Shown piece by piece: positions 17,250-25,560 of a DNA stretch of 64,000 nucleotides. How positions within the stretch are numbered: position 1 is the first letter of the stretch; each line of letters begins with the position of its first letter. Origin of the DNA: Streptomyces sp. Alt3 (GTDB lineage Bacteria > Actinomycetota > Actinomycetes > Streptomycetales > Streptomycetaceae); NCBI RefSeq assembly GCF_030719215.1, contig NZ_CP120983.1, positions 6,820,001 through 6,884,000 on the forward strand. The letters run 5' to 3'. The position numbers and the translations under genes were made by a program. The notes beneath the pieces were generated by a model. It had not been told where the DNA came from. It made no database searches and worked only from the letters and a program-made list of their open reading frames with translations.

Positions 17250-17911
17250 GCGCCCACGACCCGGCAGTCCCCACGTCCGGACAGCAGCGTGACCCCACGA
17301 CGGCTCCTGGCGGAGCAAGCTATCGCGTACGACGGTCCTACGGCCCGTCGTACGCACTTGCCCCCGCCCAGGAGGGCGGGGGAAGCCCGGCTGGTCCCCG
17401 AGCGAGGGCGCTCGGGGACCAGCCGGGTGACCGGCACCAGGGGGCGCCGGTCACCGGGGGAGAAGCCGCACGCGACGACCACCGCGAGCAGCCGAGCCCG
17501 AGCACGCCCGCCTTCCCCGACCGCAAACCGCGCCGCCGCACCCGCAACCCTAGCGAGCGCACCCGCAAGACGACCACCCGCCTCTCCGACGACGAGAAAG
17601 CCGAGATCGCCGACGCCGCCACCCAGCGCGGCGTCACCGTCGCCCGCTTCCTCGCCACCGCCGGCCTGACCGCCGCCCGCGGGCCCGCAGCCGTACACAG
17701 GAACGACCGGCTCGACGCGGCCATCGACGAACTCGCCGCGCTGCGTACCGCGCTGGCCCGCATCGGCAACAACATCAACCAGATCGCCTTCGTCCTCAAC
17801 AGCGGCGGCCACCCGCGCGCCGGCGAACTCGAACACGCCCTGGGCGCGCTGACCCAGCTTCTCGCCTGCGTCGACGACGCGGCGAACGACCTGGTGAACA
17901 GGCGGCTGTGA
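17246..17911 (+). CDS. mobC: MobC-like relaxosome accessory protein
   Basis: Up to 221 aa. The C-terminal 120 residues are typical MobC: a ribbon-helix-helix start (RKTTTRLSDDEKAEIADAA), GVTVARFLATAGLTAAR, and the signature IGNNINQIAFVLNSGG. The first 90 or so residues are low-complexity and coincide with three perfect DNA hairpins, so the real start may be downstream, with the 5' part serving as oriT. GTG 17246 gives a GTGA overlap with the preceding gene. MobC binds oriT and assists the relaxase encoded immediately downstream (TGATG overlap). Confidence 0.8.
   Translation: MSAHDPAVPTSGQQRDPTTAPGGASYRVRRSYGPSYALAPAQEGGGSPAGPRARALGDQPGDRHQGAPVTGGEAARDDHREQPSPSTPAFPDRKPRRRTRNPSERTRKTTTRLSDDEKAEIADAATQRGVTVARFLATAGLTAARGPAAVHRNDRLDAAIDELAALRTALARIGNNINQIAFVLNSGGHPRAGELEHALGALTQLLACVDDAANDLVNRRL
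17325..17427. other. Candidate oriT: three successive perfect inverted repeats
   Basis: IR1: GCGTACGACGG (17325-17335) / CCGTCGTACGC (17345-17355), 9-nt spacer. IR2: CCCCCGCCC (17361-17369) / GGGCGGGGG (17374-17382), 4-nt spacer. IR3: 19-bp arms 17386-17404 and 17409-17427 around AGGG. They lie directly upstream of the conserved part of mobC and the relaxase, where MobP-type oriT regions are normally found. A nic site cannot be picked from sequence alone. Confidence 0.6.
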
Positions 17912-19680
17912 TGGTTCCCGACATCGGACGCGGCTCCCGCACCCACGGCCTCCTCGTCTACCTGTACGGCCCCGGCCGGCGCGAGGAGCACACCGACGCG
18001 CACCTCGTCGGCTCCTGGGACGGCTTCGCCCCCGACCCCGGCCGCGACACCAGCCCCGACCCCGATCCGAAGGCCACCCTCGCCCGCCTCACCGCCGCCC
18101 TCGACCTCCGGGTCAAGCAGGCCGGCGATCGCGCACCCGCCAAGCACGTGTGGCACTGCTCGGTCCGGACCGCCCCCGGCGACCGGCGACTCTCCGACGA
18201 GGAGTGGAACGCGGTCGCCCAACGCATCGTCCACGCCACCGGCATCGCCCCCGACGGTGATCCCGACGGCTGCCGGTGGATCGCCGTCCGCCACGCGGAG
18301 GACCACATCCACATCGTCGCCACCCTGGTCCGAGGCGACCTGCGCAACCCCCGCCTCAACTATGACTTCAACAAGGCCCAGGCCACCTGCCGTCGCATCG
18401 AGAAGGAGATGGGCCTGCGCCGCCTGAACGCCGGCGACGGCACCGCAGCGAAAAACCCCACCAGCGCCGAGAAGTTCAAGGCCGAACGTACCGGCCGACC
18501 CGAGACCTCCCGCGAGACCCTCCGCGAAGCCGTCCGCCAGGCCCTTGCCGGAGCGGACGACGAGAAGGAGTTCTTCACCCGACTCCACGAGGCGGGCCTG
18601 CGCGTGAATATGCGCCATGCCCCGTCCGGTGACGCGCTCGGCTACAACGTGGCCCTGCCCGGCGACCGCAACCGCCATGGTGAACCGGTCTGGTACCCCG
18701 GCTCCAAACTGGCCCCCGACCTGTCGCTTCCGAAGATCCGCCTCCGGCTGGCCGACGGAACCGCCGAGCGGACAACACCTTCGACCGCCGACGGCCGACC
18801 CGCCTGGTCCCCACCCGCCCGAGAACGACGCCACGCCACAGGGATCGCCGAGCGTGCCGCCGTCCTCCTCGACAGCGACGACGACGAAGCCGCCGCCCAG
18901 CTCGTCGGCGTCGGCGAACTCCTGGACGCGGTCGCCCAGACCTCCCCGGCCGCCACCCATGCCGAACTGGGAGCAGCCGCCAAGGTCTTCGAGCGGGCCA
19001 CCCGCAGTCACGTCCGAGCGGAGCGCGCCGACAGCCGGGCGCTCCGCACGGCGGCCCGGGGCATCATCCAGGCCGGCAGCGCACTCGGCCGTGGCGAGGA
19101 CGGCGGCACCACCGCCATGCTCCTCTCCACCCTCGTCCTCATCGCCCTCGCCGCCGCCCACTGGCACTCCGCCCGCGGCCACGCCCAGCAGGCCCACGCC
19201 TCCCGCCAAGCCGCCGAGCACCTACGAGCCGCCTACCACCAGGCCGCCGCCGCACCCATACGGGCACTGCGCGACCAAGGCCGCGCCCTGCCCGAAGCCG
19301 AACGCCGAACCTACGAAGCCACCATCCGCGCAGCCCTGCCGAACGAGGAGCGGCGAGCGACCAGTTCGTCGACGAAGACCGATGCCCTGGCCGCCACCCT
19401 CGCCCAGGCCGAGCAGGCAGGTCACGACCCCAAGGCTCTTCTCCAGCAGGCCATCGACATGCGCGAACTCGACACCGCCGAGAACACGAACGACGTCCTG
19501 GTCTGGCGCCTACGCCGCCTCGCCCATCTCCCCGCACACCCGGGCGAAGCGACCCGCCGCCCGCAGGCCAGCACAAGCCGACCCAAGACCGCGGCCAACC
19601 ACACCATCAACCGGACGGCACCCACGGCAGCGTCCCGCCCCGCAGCCTCCGACCCCCGCAACCGCCCACCGCGCCGCTGA
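17911..19680 (+). CDS. MobP-type relaxase (mobilization nuclease)
   Basis: 589 aa (590 from the alternative GTG 17908). The N-terminal 230 residues form the relaxase domain: HCSVRTAPGDRRLSDEEW, then RHAEDHIHIVATLVRGD, carrying the histidine cluster that binds the metal. YLYG near residues 17-20 may hold the nicking Tyr. LNYDFNKAQATCRRIEKEMG continues the family pattern. The C-terminal half is Ala-rich and helical, with one possible membrane or hydrophobic segment (AMLLSTLVLIALAAAHWHS), and ends in a basic Pro-rich tail. It would nick oriT and pilot the strand to the TraG coupling protein. Confidence 0.88.
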   Translation: MVPDIGRGSRTHGLLVYLYGPGRREEHTDAHLVGSWDGFAPDPGRDTSPDPDPKATLARLTAALDLRVKQAGDRAPAKHVWHCSVRTAPGDRRLSDEEWNAVAQRIVHATGIAPDGDPDGCRWIAVRHAEDHIHIVATLVRGDLRNPRLNYDFNKAQATCRRIEKEMGLRRLNAGDGTAAKNPTSAEKFKAERTGRPETSRETLREAVRQALAGADDEKEFFTRLHEAGLRVNMRHAPSGDALGYNVALPGDRNRHGEPVWYPGSKLAPDLSLPKIRLRLADGTAERTTPSTADGRPAWSPPARERRHATGIAERAAVLLDSDDDEAAAQLVGVGELLDAVAQTSPAATHAELGAAAKVFERATRSHVRAERADSRALRTAARGIIQAGSALGRGEDGGTTAMLLSTLVLIALAAAHWHSARGHAQQAHASRQAAEHLRAAYHQAAAAPIRALRDQGRALPEAERRTYEATIRAALPNEERRATSSSTKTDALAATLAQAEQAGHDPKALLQQAIDMRELDTAENTNDVLVWRLRRLAHLPAHPGEATRRPQASTSRPKTAANHTINRTAPTAASRPAASDPRNRPPRR

Positions 19681-19750
19681 TCAGAGTCCGGTCTCCGGCC
19701 CCGCCGGAGACCACGAACCCCGTGGACAACCGATCCCACCAGCGCTATGG

Positions 19751-20185
19751 ATGAAACAGAAGGACCCCGACCGGAAGATGAAACTCGTGCTCAGAACCAC
19801 CCACCGCCCCACAGAGCTGACAACACCCGTGCAGCCCACCCCTCCCACCGGAACCGATCCGCTGCTGCAACACGAGCACGAGACACAGACACCCACGGGC
19901 CCCGGCGTGACACGTTGTCTCAACCACCCACGCGAACTGGCACTTCGCGGAATCCCGGCGATGTGCACAGCCTGCAACGCCCGACGAGACTGGCTGCTCA
20001 TCAACCACGGCCGCAATGTCTGGATCGTCTGCCGCTGCAGTAACCAGTGGCTCGAACCCGAGATCAGCCGCGCCGACTTCGACGCCCTGATAGACATCCC
20101 AGACGGGACCACCTACCCCAGCGTCGAGCACGGTCTCGCCGCGCTCGGCTTCGACGGGACCTTCGCCGGCACCTACCTGGACTAG
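19751..20185 (+). CDS. Small Cys-rich (zinc-ribbon-like) hypothetical protein
   Basis: 144 aa from ATG 19751 (136 aa if ATG 19778 is used); neither has a clear ribosome site. RCLNHPRE, MCTACNARR and VCRCSNQW provide two CxxC/CxC-type pairs likely to bind zinc. The C-terminus (ISRADFDALIDIPDGTTYPS) looks folded. It stands alone after the relaxase. The 149 nt after it, up to the L,D-transpeptidase stop, contain no recognised gene. Confidence 0.5.
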   Translation: MKQKDPDRKMKLVLRTTHRPTELTTPVQPTPPTGTDPLLQHEHETQTPTGPGVTRCLNHPRELALRGIPAMCTACNARRDWLLINHGRNVWIVCRCSNQWLEPEISRADFDALIDIPDGTTYPSVEHGLAALGFDGTFAGTYLD

Positions 20186-20334
20186 GCTCACGTCTGCGCG
20201 GCCCGCTGGGGTCAGCGCTCCACCCTGAACCTTGTCCGACTCGAACAGCCCATCCGTGACCACGCCTCGCTCCGGCGTCGCAGCACCACGCAAACACCGG
20301 AGCGGGCCGTTCGGGGGCCGGGGCTGCCGGCGGG

Positions 20335-20955
20335 TCAGCGCACGGTGAGCAAGACAGCACGCCCATGCTTGTTCATGTAGCTGAAGAGCTGGGCGATGTG
20401 GCTGGGGTGGAGCTTGATGCAGCCGTAGGACTTGTAGTCCTGCACGCCTTCCCAGCGCTGCGGGCTGTCGGCACCGTTGCGCGGACCCTGCTTCCTGTCC
20501 TTCGTCATCTCACTGTGGATGAACAGTCCGGTGCGCTTGACCTTGCCGGTGCGGCACTTCGTGTCCGGCAGGCCGATGGCGTAGCCCTTGATCGCGCTGT
20601 TCCGGCCGGTCTCGAAGGAGGTCGGCTTGTACGTGCCGTTGGGAAGCCACCCGGCTTTGCTCGTGCAGTCATTCCGGTAGCTCTTGCCCTTATTCGTATT
20701 GTAGTTGGCGGCCGTTCCCAGCCCGGAACCGGCCCGGTACGTGGCGATGCGGTCCCTTCCGTTCCAGAGCTGCAAAGTTGAGTTGGACGGGTCCTTTGCG
20801 TTCTTCACGAACACGAGGGCCACGCGGGATGCCGCAGCAGCGGAGTGCCGAGCCGACGGGGTGCCAGTGGCCGGCGCGGCCATCGCGGTGACCACTCCAG
20901 TGGCGAGTACGGCCGTGGCCGCCGCTGCCGCGATAACGCTCTTGAGATTGTTCAT
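20335..20955 (-). CDS. Secreted L,D-transpeptidase-family protein
   Basis: 206 aa. An N-terminal signal peptide (VIAAAAATAVLATGVVTAMA) is followed by an YkuD-type domain. GLFIHSEM (His147) and SYGCIKL (Cys179, 176-182) give the catalytic His and Cys; Tyr replaces the usual His in S-H-G-C. The short length (about 165 mature residues) resembles the single-domain DUF2778-like/L,D-TPase group more than multi-domain Ldt enzymes. It probably acts on peptidoglycan outside the membrane. It diverges from the gene at 21155; 20956-21154 carries both promoters. Confidence 0.8.
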   Translation of the reverse strand: MNNLKSVIAAAAATAVLATGVVTAMAAPATGTPSARHSAAAASRVALVFVKNAKDPSNSTLQLWNGRDRIATYRAGSGLGTAANYNTNKGKSYRNDCTSKAGWLPNGTYKPTSFETGRNSAIKGYAIGLPDTKCRTGKVKRTGLFIHSEMTKDRKQGPRNGADSPQRWEGVQDYKSYGCIKLHPSHIAQLFSYMNKHGRAVLLTVR

Positions 20956-21154
20956 GGTGTCGACTCTCCCTAATACTTTCGACCCTCGTTGGGGACAGCG
21001 GTCGGATGCTCCGTGCCGCCGGAACCGACTGTGCCGTAGCCGGATCGGGAGAACACCAGTGCAAGAGAATCAGGGATTTGCAGCGCAACTTGCACCTCCG
21101 TAACCTGCTGTTTCTTCGTTGCACTGCAACGAAGAGTCCGTCGGAAGGGAGCCG

Positions 21155-22438
21155 ATGACCGAGGAACCAGGGGATGAGTTCGCGGACCTCGCGCGCGGCC
21201 TAGTGCAGGCACTGGATGCATGGGCAGCGTGTGTGGGGGAGCCGATCTCCAAGGACAGGCCGGCACGGAAAGTATTAGTCAGGGCGCTGGAGCAGGAGCG
21301 GGCTACACCAGAGTGGACATCGCGTGCGCCGATCGACGGGCCAATACTGTCGTATTGGCTCCGCGGCCGCAGACAACTTCTTCCCGGCACCAAGCACAAC
21401 CGGTTTCCCAGCGTGGAGGACAGTGCGGCTATCGCACGAGCGCTCAAGCTGCATGCACCCGGTAATGCGGAGCGGTTACCAATGATTGGCCGGGAGATCG
21501 CCGATCTGGCACACAGGCTTCAGGAGACAGCTGGACGCGGGTGGCGCCGCCGGATTGGGGAGAGTAGATGCCTGCATTCCCCCGGGCAGATCAGCCCTGG
21601 AGAATCCATCGGGCTTTCCGTAGCCGTCGCATCGAGCGAAGCCGTTGAACCAAGCCCCGCAGAACCTGTCGCACTCCAGGCGAACGTGGAATCGACGGCA
21701 GTTACCGAGCCGGAACTCCACGAGTTGTTGCCGGTCGAACCCGTCACCATTGCAGTCTCACCCGGGGCACCCAGCCCAGCAGTTGCGGCTGAGGCGGAAA
21801 CCGGCGTGATCGTGGCGGCGGGCATCACCGACCGGACATCGTGCCCGGCGAGGAAGAGGTGGATCGGGGCAGGAGCACTCACCGCCGCGGCGGCTGTGTC
21901 GATCGGCCTGTGGGCGTGGCCGGGCGAAGAAGCGCCGACCACGGCTGGCAGGGGCCCGGACAGGTCAGCGTCACCGAGCGCGCATGCCATGGATGCCGCC
22001 GATCCCAACGCTGTTACCTCCGCCGTGTCAGGCAGCCTGAACGGGAATCACCGATGCGGAAGAAAGCGGAGCGCGGGGACGGTGGTGTGGAAGCCATGCC
22101 TGATCGTCACCGACGAGGCGACGATGGCTTTCCTCGTTCAGTTCACCAACACCTCGGGCAAGCCGATGACAATGAAAGCGAAACTCGCCTACGTCCAAGC
22201 CTCCGTGGAGCAGACTTGCCCCGCTCCCTGGGGAACCTCGGCGACCATCACCATCCCAGCCAGGGCCACTCGAATCAGCCCGCTTGACACCTGCACCGCT
22301 GCGCTGACACCCATTCAGGCATTCCAGGCCAAAGCCTGGGTAACACCGTACGGGGCGACACAGTGGGCATACCGGGAGCATTCACCGACCCTGCACGTGC
22401 AAGAAGCCGGTAATCCAGTGTGGGCCGGCCAATCCTAG
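21155..22438 (+). CDS. Membrane-anchored regulator-like protein with two TTA codons
   Basis: 427 aa from ATG 21155 (GGAAGGGAG box). The N-terminal 110 residues are soluble and HTH-like (ILSYWLRGRRQLLPG, VEDSAAIARALKLHAP). A long acidic Ala/Pro/Val linker follows, then one transmembrane helix (WIGAGALTAAAAVSIGLWAW) and an extracytoplasmic domain with four Cys (HRCGRK, KPCLI, QTCPAP, DTCTA), likely two disulfides. The layout is that of a cytoplasmic DNA-binding or adaptor domain coupled to an external sensor. TTA codons at 21275 and 21476 suggest bldA dependence. It diverges from the L,D-transpeptidase gene. Confidence 0.65.
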   Translation: MTEEPGDEFADLARGLVQALDAWAACVGEPISKDRPARKVLVRALEQERATPEWTSRAPIDGPILSYWLRGRRQLLPGTKHNRFPSVEDSAAIARALKLHAPGNAERLPMIGREIADLAHRLQETAGRGWRRRIGESRCLHSPGQISPGESIGLSVAVASSEAVEPSPAEPVALQANVESTAVTEPELHELLPVEPVTIAVSPGAPSPAVAAEAETGVIVAAGITDRTSCPARKRWIGAGALTAAAAVSIGLWAWPGEEAPTTAGRGPDRSASPSAHAMDAADPNAVTSAVSGSLNGNHRCGRKRSAGTVVWKPCLIVTDEATMAFLVQFTNTSGKPMTMKAKLAYVQASVEQTCPAPWGTSATITIPARATRISPLDTCTAALTPIQAFQAKAWVTPYGATQWAYREHSPTLHVQEAGNPVWAGQS

Positions 22439-22585
22439 AAGCAGCCCGACCGAGGCGGCCAGGACGAGGCCGATGACGGCCGGACCACGCGAGGTGATGG
22501 ACGACGTTCGGCGCTCCGTGGCGCGCTTCGCCTTACCGAGTACGGCAAGGCCGCCCTTGCCTGTTCGGCGCGGGCGTCCTTCCGG

Positions 22586-22880
22586 TTAGTAATGGGCGAG
22601 TTGATTTGAGAGGTCGAGGGCGGTGGTCGCGATGGTGAGGGCGGTGCACAGGCCGAGTACTTCGTGGATGGTCGGATGGACCAGACGCGGCCAGTCGTCC
22701 GGTGCGGCGGGCCAGGAGGTGAGGCGTACCTCGGTGGTGGCCAGGCTCAGGTGGGCGGTGACGTTCCAGCCGGCGGGGGAAGTCGGCTGCCGGTGGAGGC
22801 GGATGCGTCCGACAGGGAGTCTGGGGGATTCGGTGGCGAGCCGGGTGACGACTGGGAGCGGTAGGTCGTGGCAGTGAGCC
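22586..22880 (-). pseudogene. 5'-truncated duplicate of the gene at 34026-34433
   Basis: Read leftwards, RLATESPRLPVGRIRLHRQP to IHEVLGLCTALTIATTALDLSNQLAHY matches the C-terminal two-thirds of the 135-aa protein at 34026 (LAAESPRLPLGRIRLRWEP to ALDLSNRLAQV), at roughly 80-85% DNA identity by eye. The first 40 codons and the start are missing; upstream sequence is unrelated. It lies directly beside the first NTPase module, as the intact copy lies beyond the second. 22439-22585 holds no certain gene; its minus strand reads RGPAVIGLVLAASVGLLLGL, a possible short membrane segment without a start. Confidence 0.7.
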
Positions 22881-22909
22881 GACGGCGGCGCGAAATGTCG
22901 CTGAAAGCT

Positions 22910-22925
22910 CGGTGTACTGACACCG
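22910..22925. promoter_or_regulatory. Perfect inverted repeat upstream of NLR module 1
   Basis: CGGTGT ACTG ACACCG is a 6-bp perfect inverted repeat, 50 nt before the start of the small protein gene at 22975. It is the only obvious symmetric site in the module's promoter region and could be an operator. Confidence 0.35.
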
Positions 22926-22974
22926 CGTCGGCTCCATAGAGTTGTAACCCGAGCCGGATCGAGGGAGGGCAAGG

Positions 22975-23385
22975 ATGGACGCGGAGATCGCGCTTTTAGC
23001 GGGTACCGCAGGGACGACGATTGCGACGCTGCTGGCGACCGATACGTGGAACGGCGTTCGGAACGGCGTGGTCGGTCTGTGGCGACGTGTCCGGCCGGAC
23101 CATGAGGAGCAAGTCGGCGCCCAGCTCGACACGTCGCGCCGGGACCTCCTGGGCGCGCAGAGCAGTGGTGACGAGGAGACCGAGCGGGAGATCGCGGCGG
23201 AGTGGCAGGGCCGCATTCGCCGTCTCCTCGTCGCGCACCCCGAACTGGTGGCGGAACTGCGTTCCTTGCTGATCGAACTCGACCCCGGCGCACTCGCCAC
23301 CCCGACCGTCACCCAACACGCGACCGCCTCCGGCAGCTCACGCGTCTACCAGGCCGGCCGCGACCTGAACGTCGACCAGCGGTGA
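22975..23385 (+). CDS. Putative NLR-partner effector, module 1, with C-terminal RHIM-like motif
   Basis: 136 aa from ATG 22975 (GGGAGGGCAAGG). Residues 5-38 are hydrophobic to amphipathic (LLAGTAGTTIATLLATDTW, NGVVGLW). Residues 75-102 form a helical block (RIRRLLVAHPELVAELRSLL). The last 14 residues are RVYQAGRDLNVDQR (123-136). The protein is clearly related along its length to the one at 29125, except at the C-terminus. The stop overlaps the NTPase start by GTGA, and the NTPase opens with a matching RVYQASGDQHI. Inference: an N-terminal membrane-acting domain and a C-terminal amyloid-type signalling motif that meets its copy on the NTPase. No experimental function is known to me. Confidence 0.65.
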   Translation: MDAEIALLAGTAGTTIATLLATDTWNGVRNGVVGLWRRVRPDHEEQVGAQLDTSRRDLLGAQSSGDEETEREIAAEWQGRIRRLLVAHPELVAELRSLLIELDPGALATPTVTQHATASGSSRVYQAGRDLNVDQR

Positions 23386-25538
23386 CCGGCCGCAACGACG
23401 GCCGTGCCACTGATCAGGGGCGCGTCTACCAGGCTTCCGGTGACCAGCACATCACCGAGCACCACCATCACGGCGCCGCCTGGGCCGGCCCGGACTCGGT
23501 GCGGCATCCGCCCATCGGCCGGGCACCGGCGATCCTGAGGGACCGCGGCGAACTCGTCGGACGCCTGAGGGAGGCAGTGACCGAGAACGCCGGAAGCACC
23601 GTGTTCGTCCTGCACGGCCTGGGAGGATGCGGGAAGACGGCCGTGGCGTGCGCACTCTTCGAACACGCCACCCGGGAACGCGGACGCCTGGGCCTGTGGG
23701 TCAACGCCTCCGATCAGGCATCGCTGCGGGCCGGGATGCTCGCGGTGGCCGCCGACCGCGGCGCCGGCGACGGCGAGCTGATGGCCGCGCGCAACGGCTT
23801 ACGCGCAGCCGCAGACTTGGTCTGGGACCACCTCGACCGGTCCGACACACCCTGGCTGCTGGTGCTGGACAACGCCGATGACCCAGCGGTGCTACGGGAC
23901 GGCGGATGGCTGCGTACCAGCCCGCGCGGAACCGTCCTCGTGACCACACGGCAGGCCGCCAGCCACTGGTGGCCCGCAGCCGAACTGCTGTACGTGGATG
24001 TCCTGCCGCGTGAGGAGGCGGCCCAGGTCCTGCGCGACCTCGCCCCCGGAACGGGTTCCGCCGAGGACGCGGCCGCCATCGCCGACAGCCTCGGCCGCCT
24101 GCCGCTCGCCCTGACTCTGGCCGGCGGGTTTCTGGCCCACCAGGTGATCGACCCCTGGACGATGGAGGAGTACGGGCGCCGTCTGCAGGAGCGTCCGGAT
24201 CCCATCGAACTGATCGACCAGGGAGCCCTCGACGCGGGCAACGACTCGCGACACCTGGTCAGCGGAACGTGGCAGCTCTCGCTGAACTCCCTGGCCGGGC
24301 AGAACCTGCCCGAGGCCGTTACCCTGCTGCGCCTTCTGGCCTGCTGGTCGAACAACCCGCTGCCCCTGTCGCTGCTGGCCAACATCCGGCTCGACCTGAC
24401 CCTGCCCGCAGACCGGGTGGAACTGGCGCTTCGGGGGCTGCTTGACCACTCGCTCACCGAACTCGTTCCTGGCGACATCCGCTGCCTACGTACGCACGGA
24501 GTGCTGCTCGACAGCGTCGCACGCGTCACCCCGGCCGATGAACGCGACCAACTCGCCGCCGCAGCGGCCGGACTTCTCCTGCACTCCCTACCCGCATCCC
24601 CGGAACGCGGCCTGCGCGACAGCCTGCTCACCCCCCTCACCCCCCATGTCCTGGCATTGCTTCGCCGCGTCATGACCTGGCCCGAGATCACGATCGACAC
24701 CGCCGAGTCAGCTGCCACCTGCGCCCTGCGTCTGGCGACGGCCCAGCATCGTTCCGGCGATTACGCATCTGCGCTGGCCACGGCCGAACAGGCGACAGTC
24801 CTCGTGCAACGACGACTGGGAAACGATCACGTCCTGGCGCTGCGCCTGCGGCAGCGGATCGGGAAGGCGACCGATCGTCTGGGGCGCCTCGACGCGGCTG
24901 CGGATCTCCACCGCGGGCTGCTCGACGACTTCGAACGGGTCTGCGGTCCCGAGGCGCTGGACACCCTGACCACCTGCCTCCATCTGTCCCGCCCGTTGGT
25001 CTGGCTCGATCGAGTGACGGAAGCCGTGCAGTTGATGCACCGGGCGGTTGCCGGGCGAGCCGCACTGCTGGGCCCATGGCACCCGCTGACGCTGGAGGCG
25101 AGGGCATGTCTGCTCGAACTGCCTCCCGGTCCGGACCTGGACCGGGAGGCGCTGGCAGGAACGGATTTGGTCGCCGACTGTCGCCGTGAGCTGGGCCCAG
25201 ACCACCCGATCACACTGTCGGCCGACCTCAACTGCGCAGGTGCGCTGCTCAACACCGGAAAGCACGCCGAAGCACTGCTGTCGGCCCGCCGTGCGCTGGC
25301 GGCGCACGAACGCTGGTTCGGAGCTCGCTACCCCATCACGCTGGCGGCACGAAGCCTGCTCAGCAACGTCCTGCACGCGGTCGGCGAGGACCGGGAAGCC
25401 ATCGAACAGGCGGAAATCGTCAGGAAATGGCGCGAGCGGGTACTCGGTCCAGAGCACCCGTGGACGAGAGGAATCCGGGACAAGCTCGGGCGGTACCGGC
25501 GTTCCCTGGCGGAGGCAACGTCACCGGACCCGAGCTGA
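23382..25538 (+). CDS. NB-ARC STAND ATPase with TPR sensor (bacterial NLR), module 1
   Basis: 718 aa from GTG 23382. Short N-terminal motif RVYQASGDQHI (14-24), then NB-ARC: P-loop GLGGCGKT (79-86), Walker B WLLVLDNADD (158-167), sensor VTTR (187-190), GRLPLA (238-243). A winged-helix region follows (SLNSLAGQNLPEAVTLLRLL). From about residue 430 to the end there are kinesin-light-chain-type TPRs (RLGNDHVLALRLRQRIG, RELGPDHPITLSADLNCAGA, VLGPEHPWTRGIRDKL). There is no effector domain of its own, so signalling probably passes through the short motif to the adjacent small protein. By family knowledge such proteins oligomerise when the TPR sensor meets a trigger. The gene is full length and intact. 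Confidence 0.85.
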   Translation: MTGRNDGRATDQGRVYQASGDQHITEHHHHGAAWAGPDSVRHPPIGRAPAILRDRGELVGRLREAVTENAGSTVFVLHGLGGCGKTAVACALFEHATRERGRLGLWVNASDQASLRAGMLAVAADRGAGDGELMAARNGLRAAADLVWDHLDRSDTPWLLVLDNADDPAVLRDGGWLRTSPRGTVLVTTRQAASHWWPAAELLYVDVLPREEAAQVLRDLAPGTGSAEDAAAIADSLGRLPLALTLAGGFLAHQVIDPWTMEEYGRRLQERPDPIELIDQGALDAGNDSRHLVSGTWQLSLNSLAGQNLPEAVTLLRLLACWSNNPLPLSLLANIRLDLTLPADRVELALRGLLDHSLTELVPGDIRCLRTHGVLLDSVARVTPADERDQLAAAAAGLLLHSLPASPERGLRDSLLTPLTPHVLALLRRVMTWPEITIDTAESAATCALRLATAQHRSGDYASALATAEQATVLVQRRLGNDHVLALRLRQRIGKATDRLGRLDAAADLHRGLLDDFERVCGPEALDTLTTCLHLSRPLVWLDRVTEAVQLMHRAVAGRAALLGPWHPLTLEARACLLELPPGPDLDREALAGTDLVADCRRELGPDHPITLSADLNCAGALLNTGKHAEALLSARRALAAHERWFGARYPITLAARSLLSNVLHAVGEDREAIEQAEIVRKWRERVLGPEHPWTRGIRDKLGRYRRSLAEATSPDPS

Positions 25539-25560
25539 CTCGCGGTGGTTCGGTGTCCGT

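Noticed and set aside
17338..19221. A 627-codon minus-strand frame opposite the relaxase
   Set aside because: Antisense shadow; the plus strand carries recognisable MobC and relaxase motifs.
22440..22585. Possible small membrane protein gene on the minus strand (RGPAVIGLVLAASVGLLLGL)
   Set aside because: One hydrophobic stretch but no start codon or ribosome site; upstream sequence belongs to the truncated duplicate.
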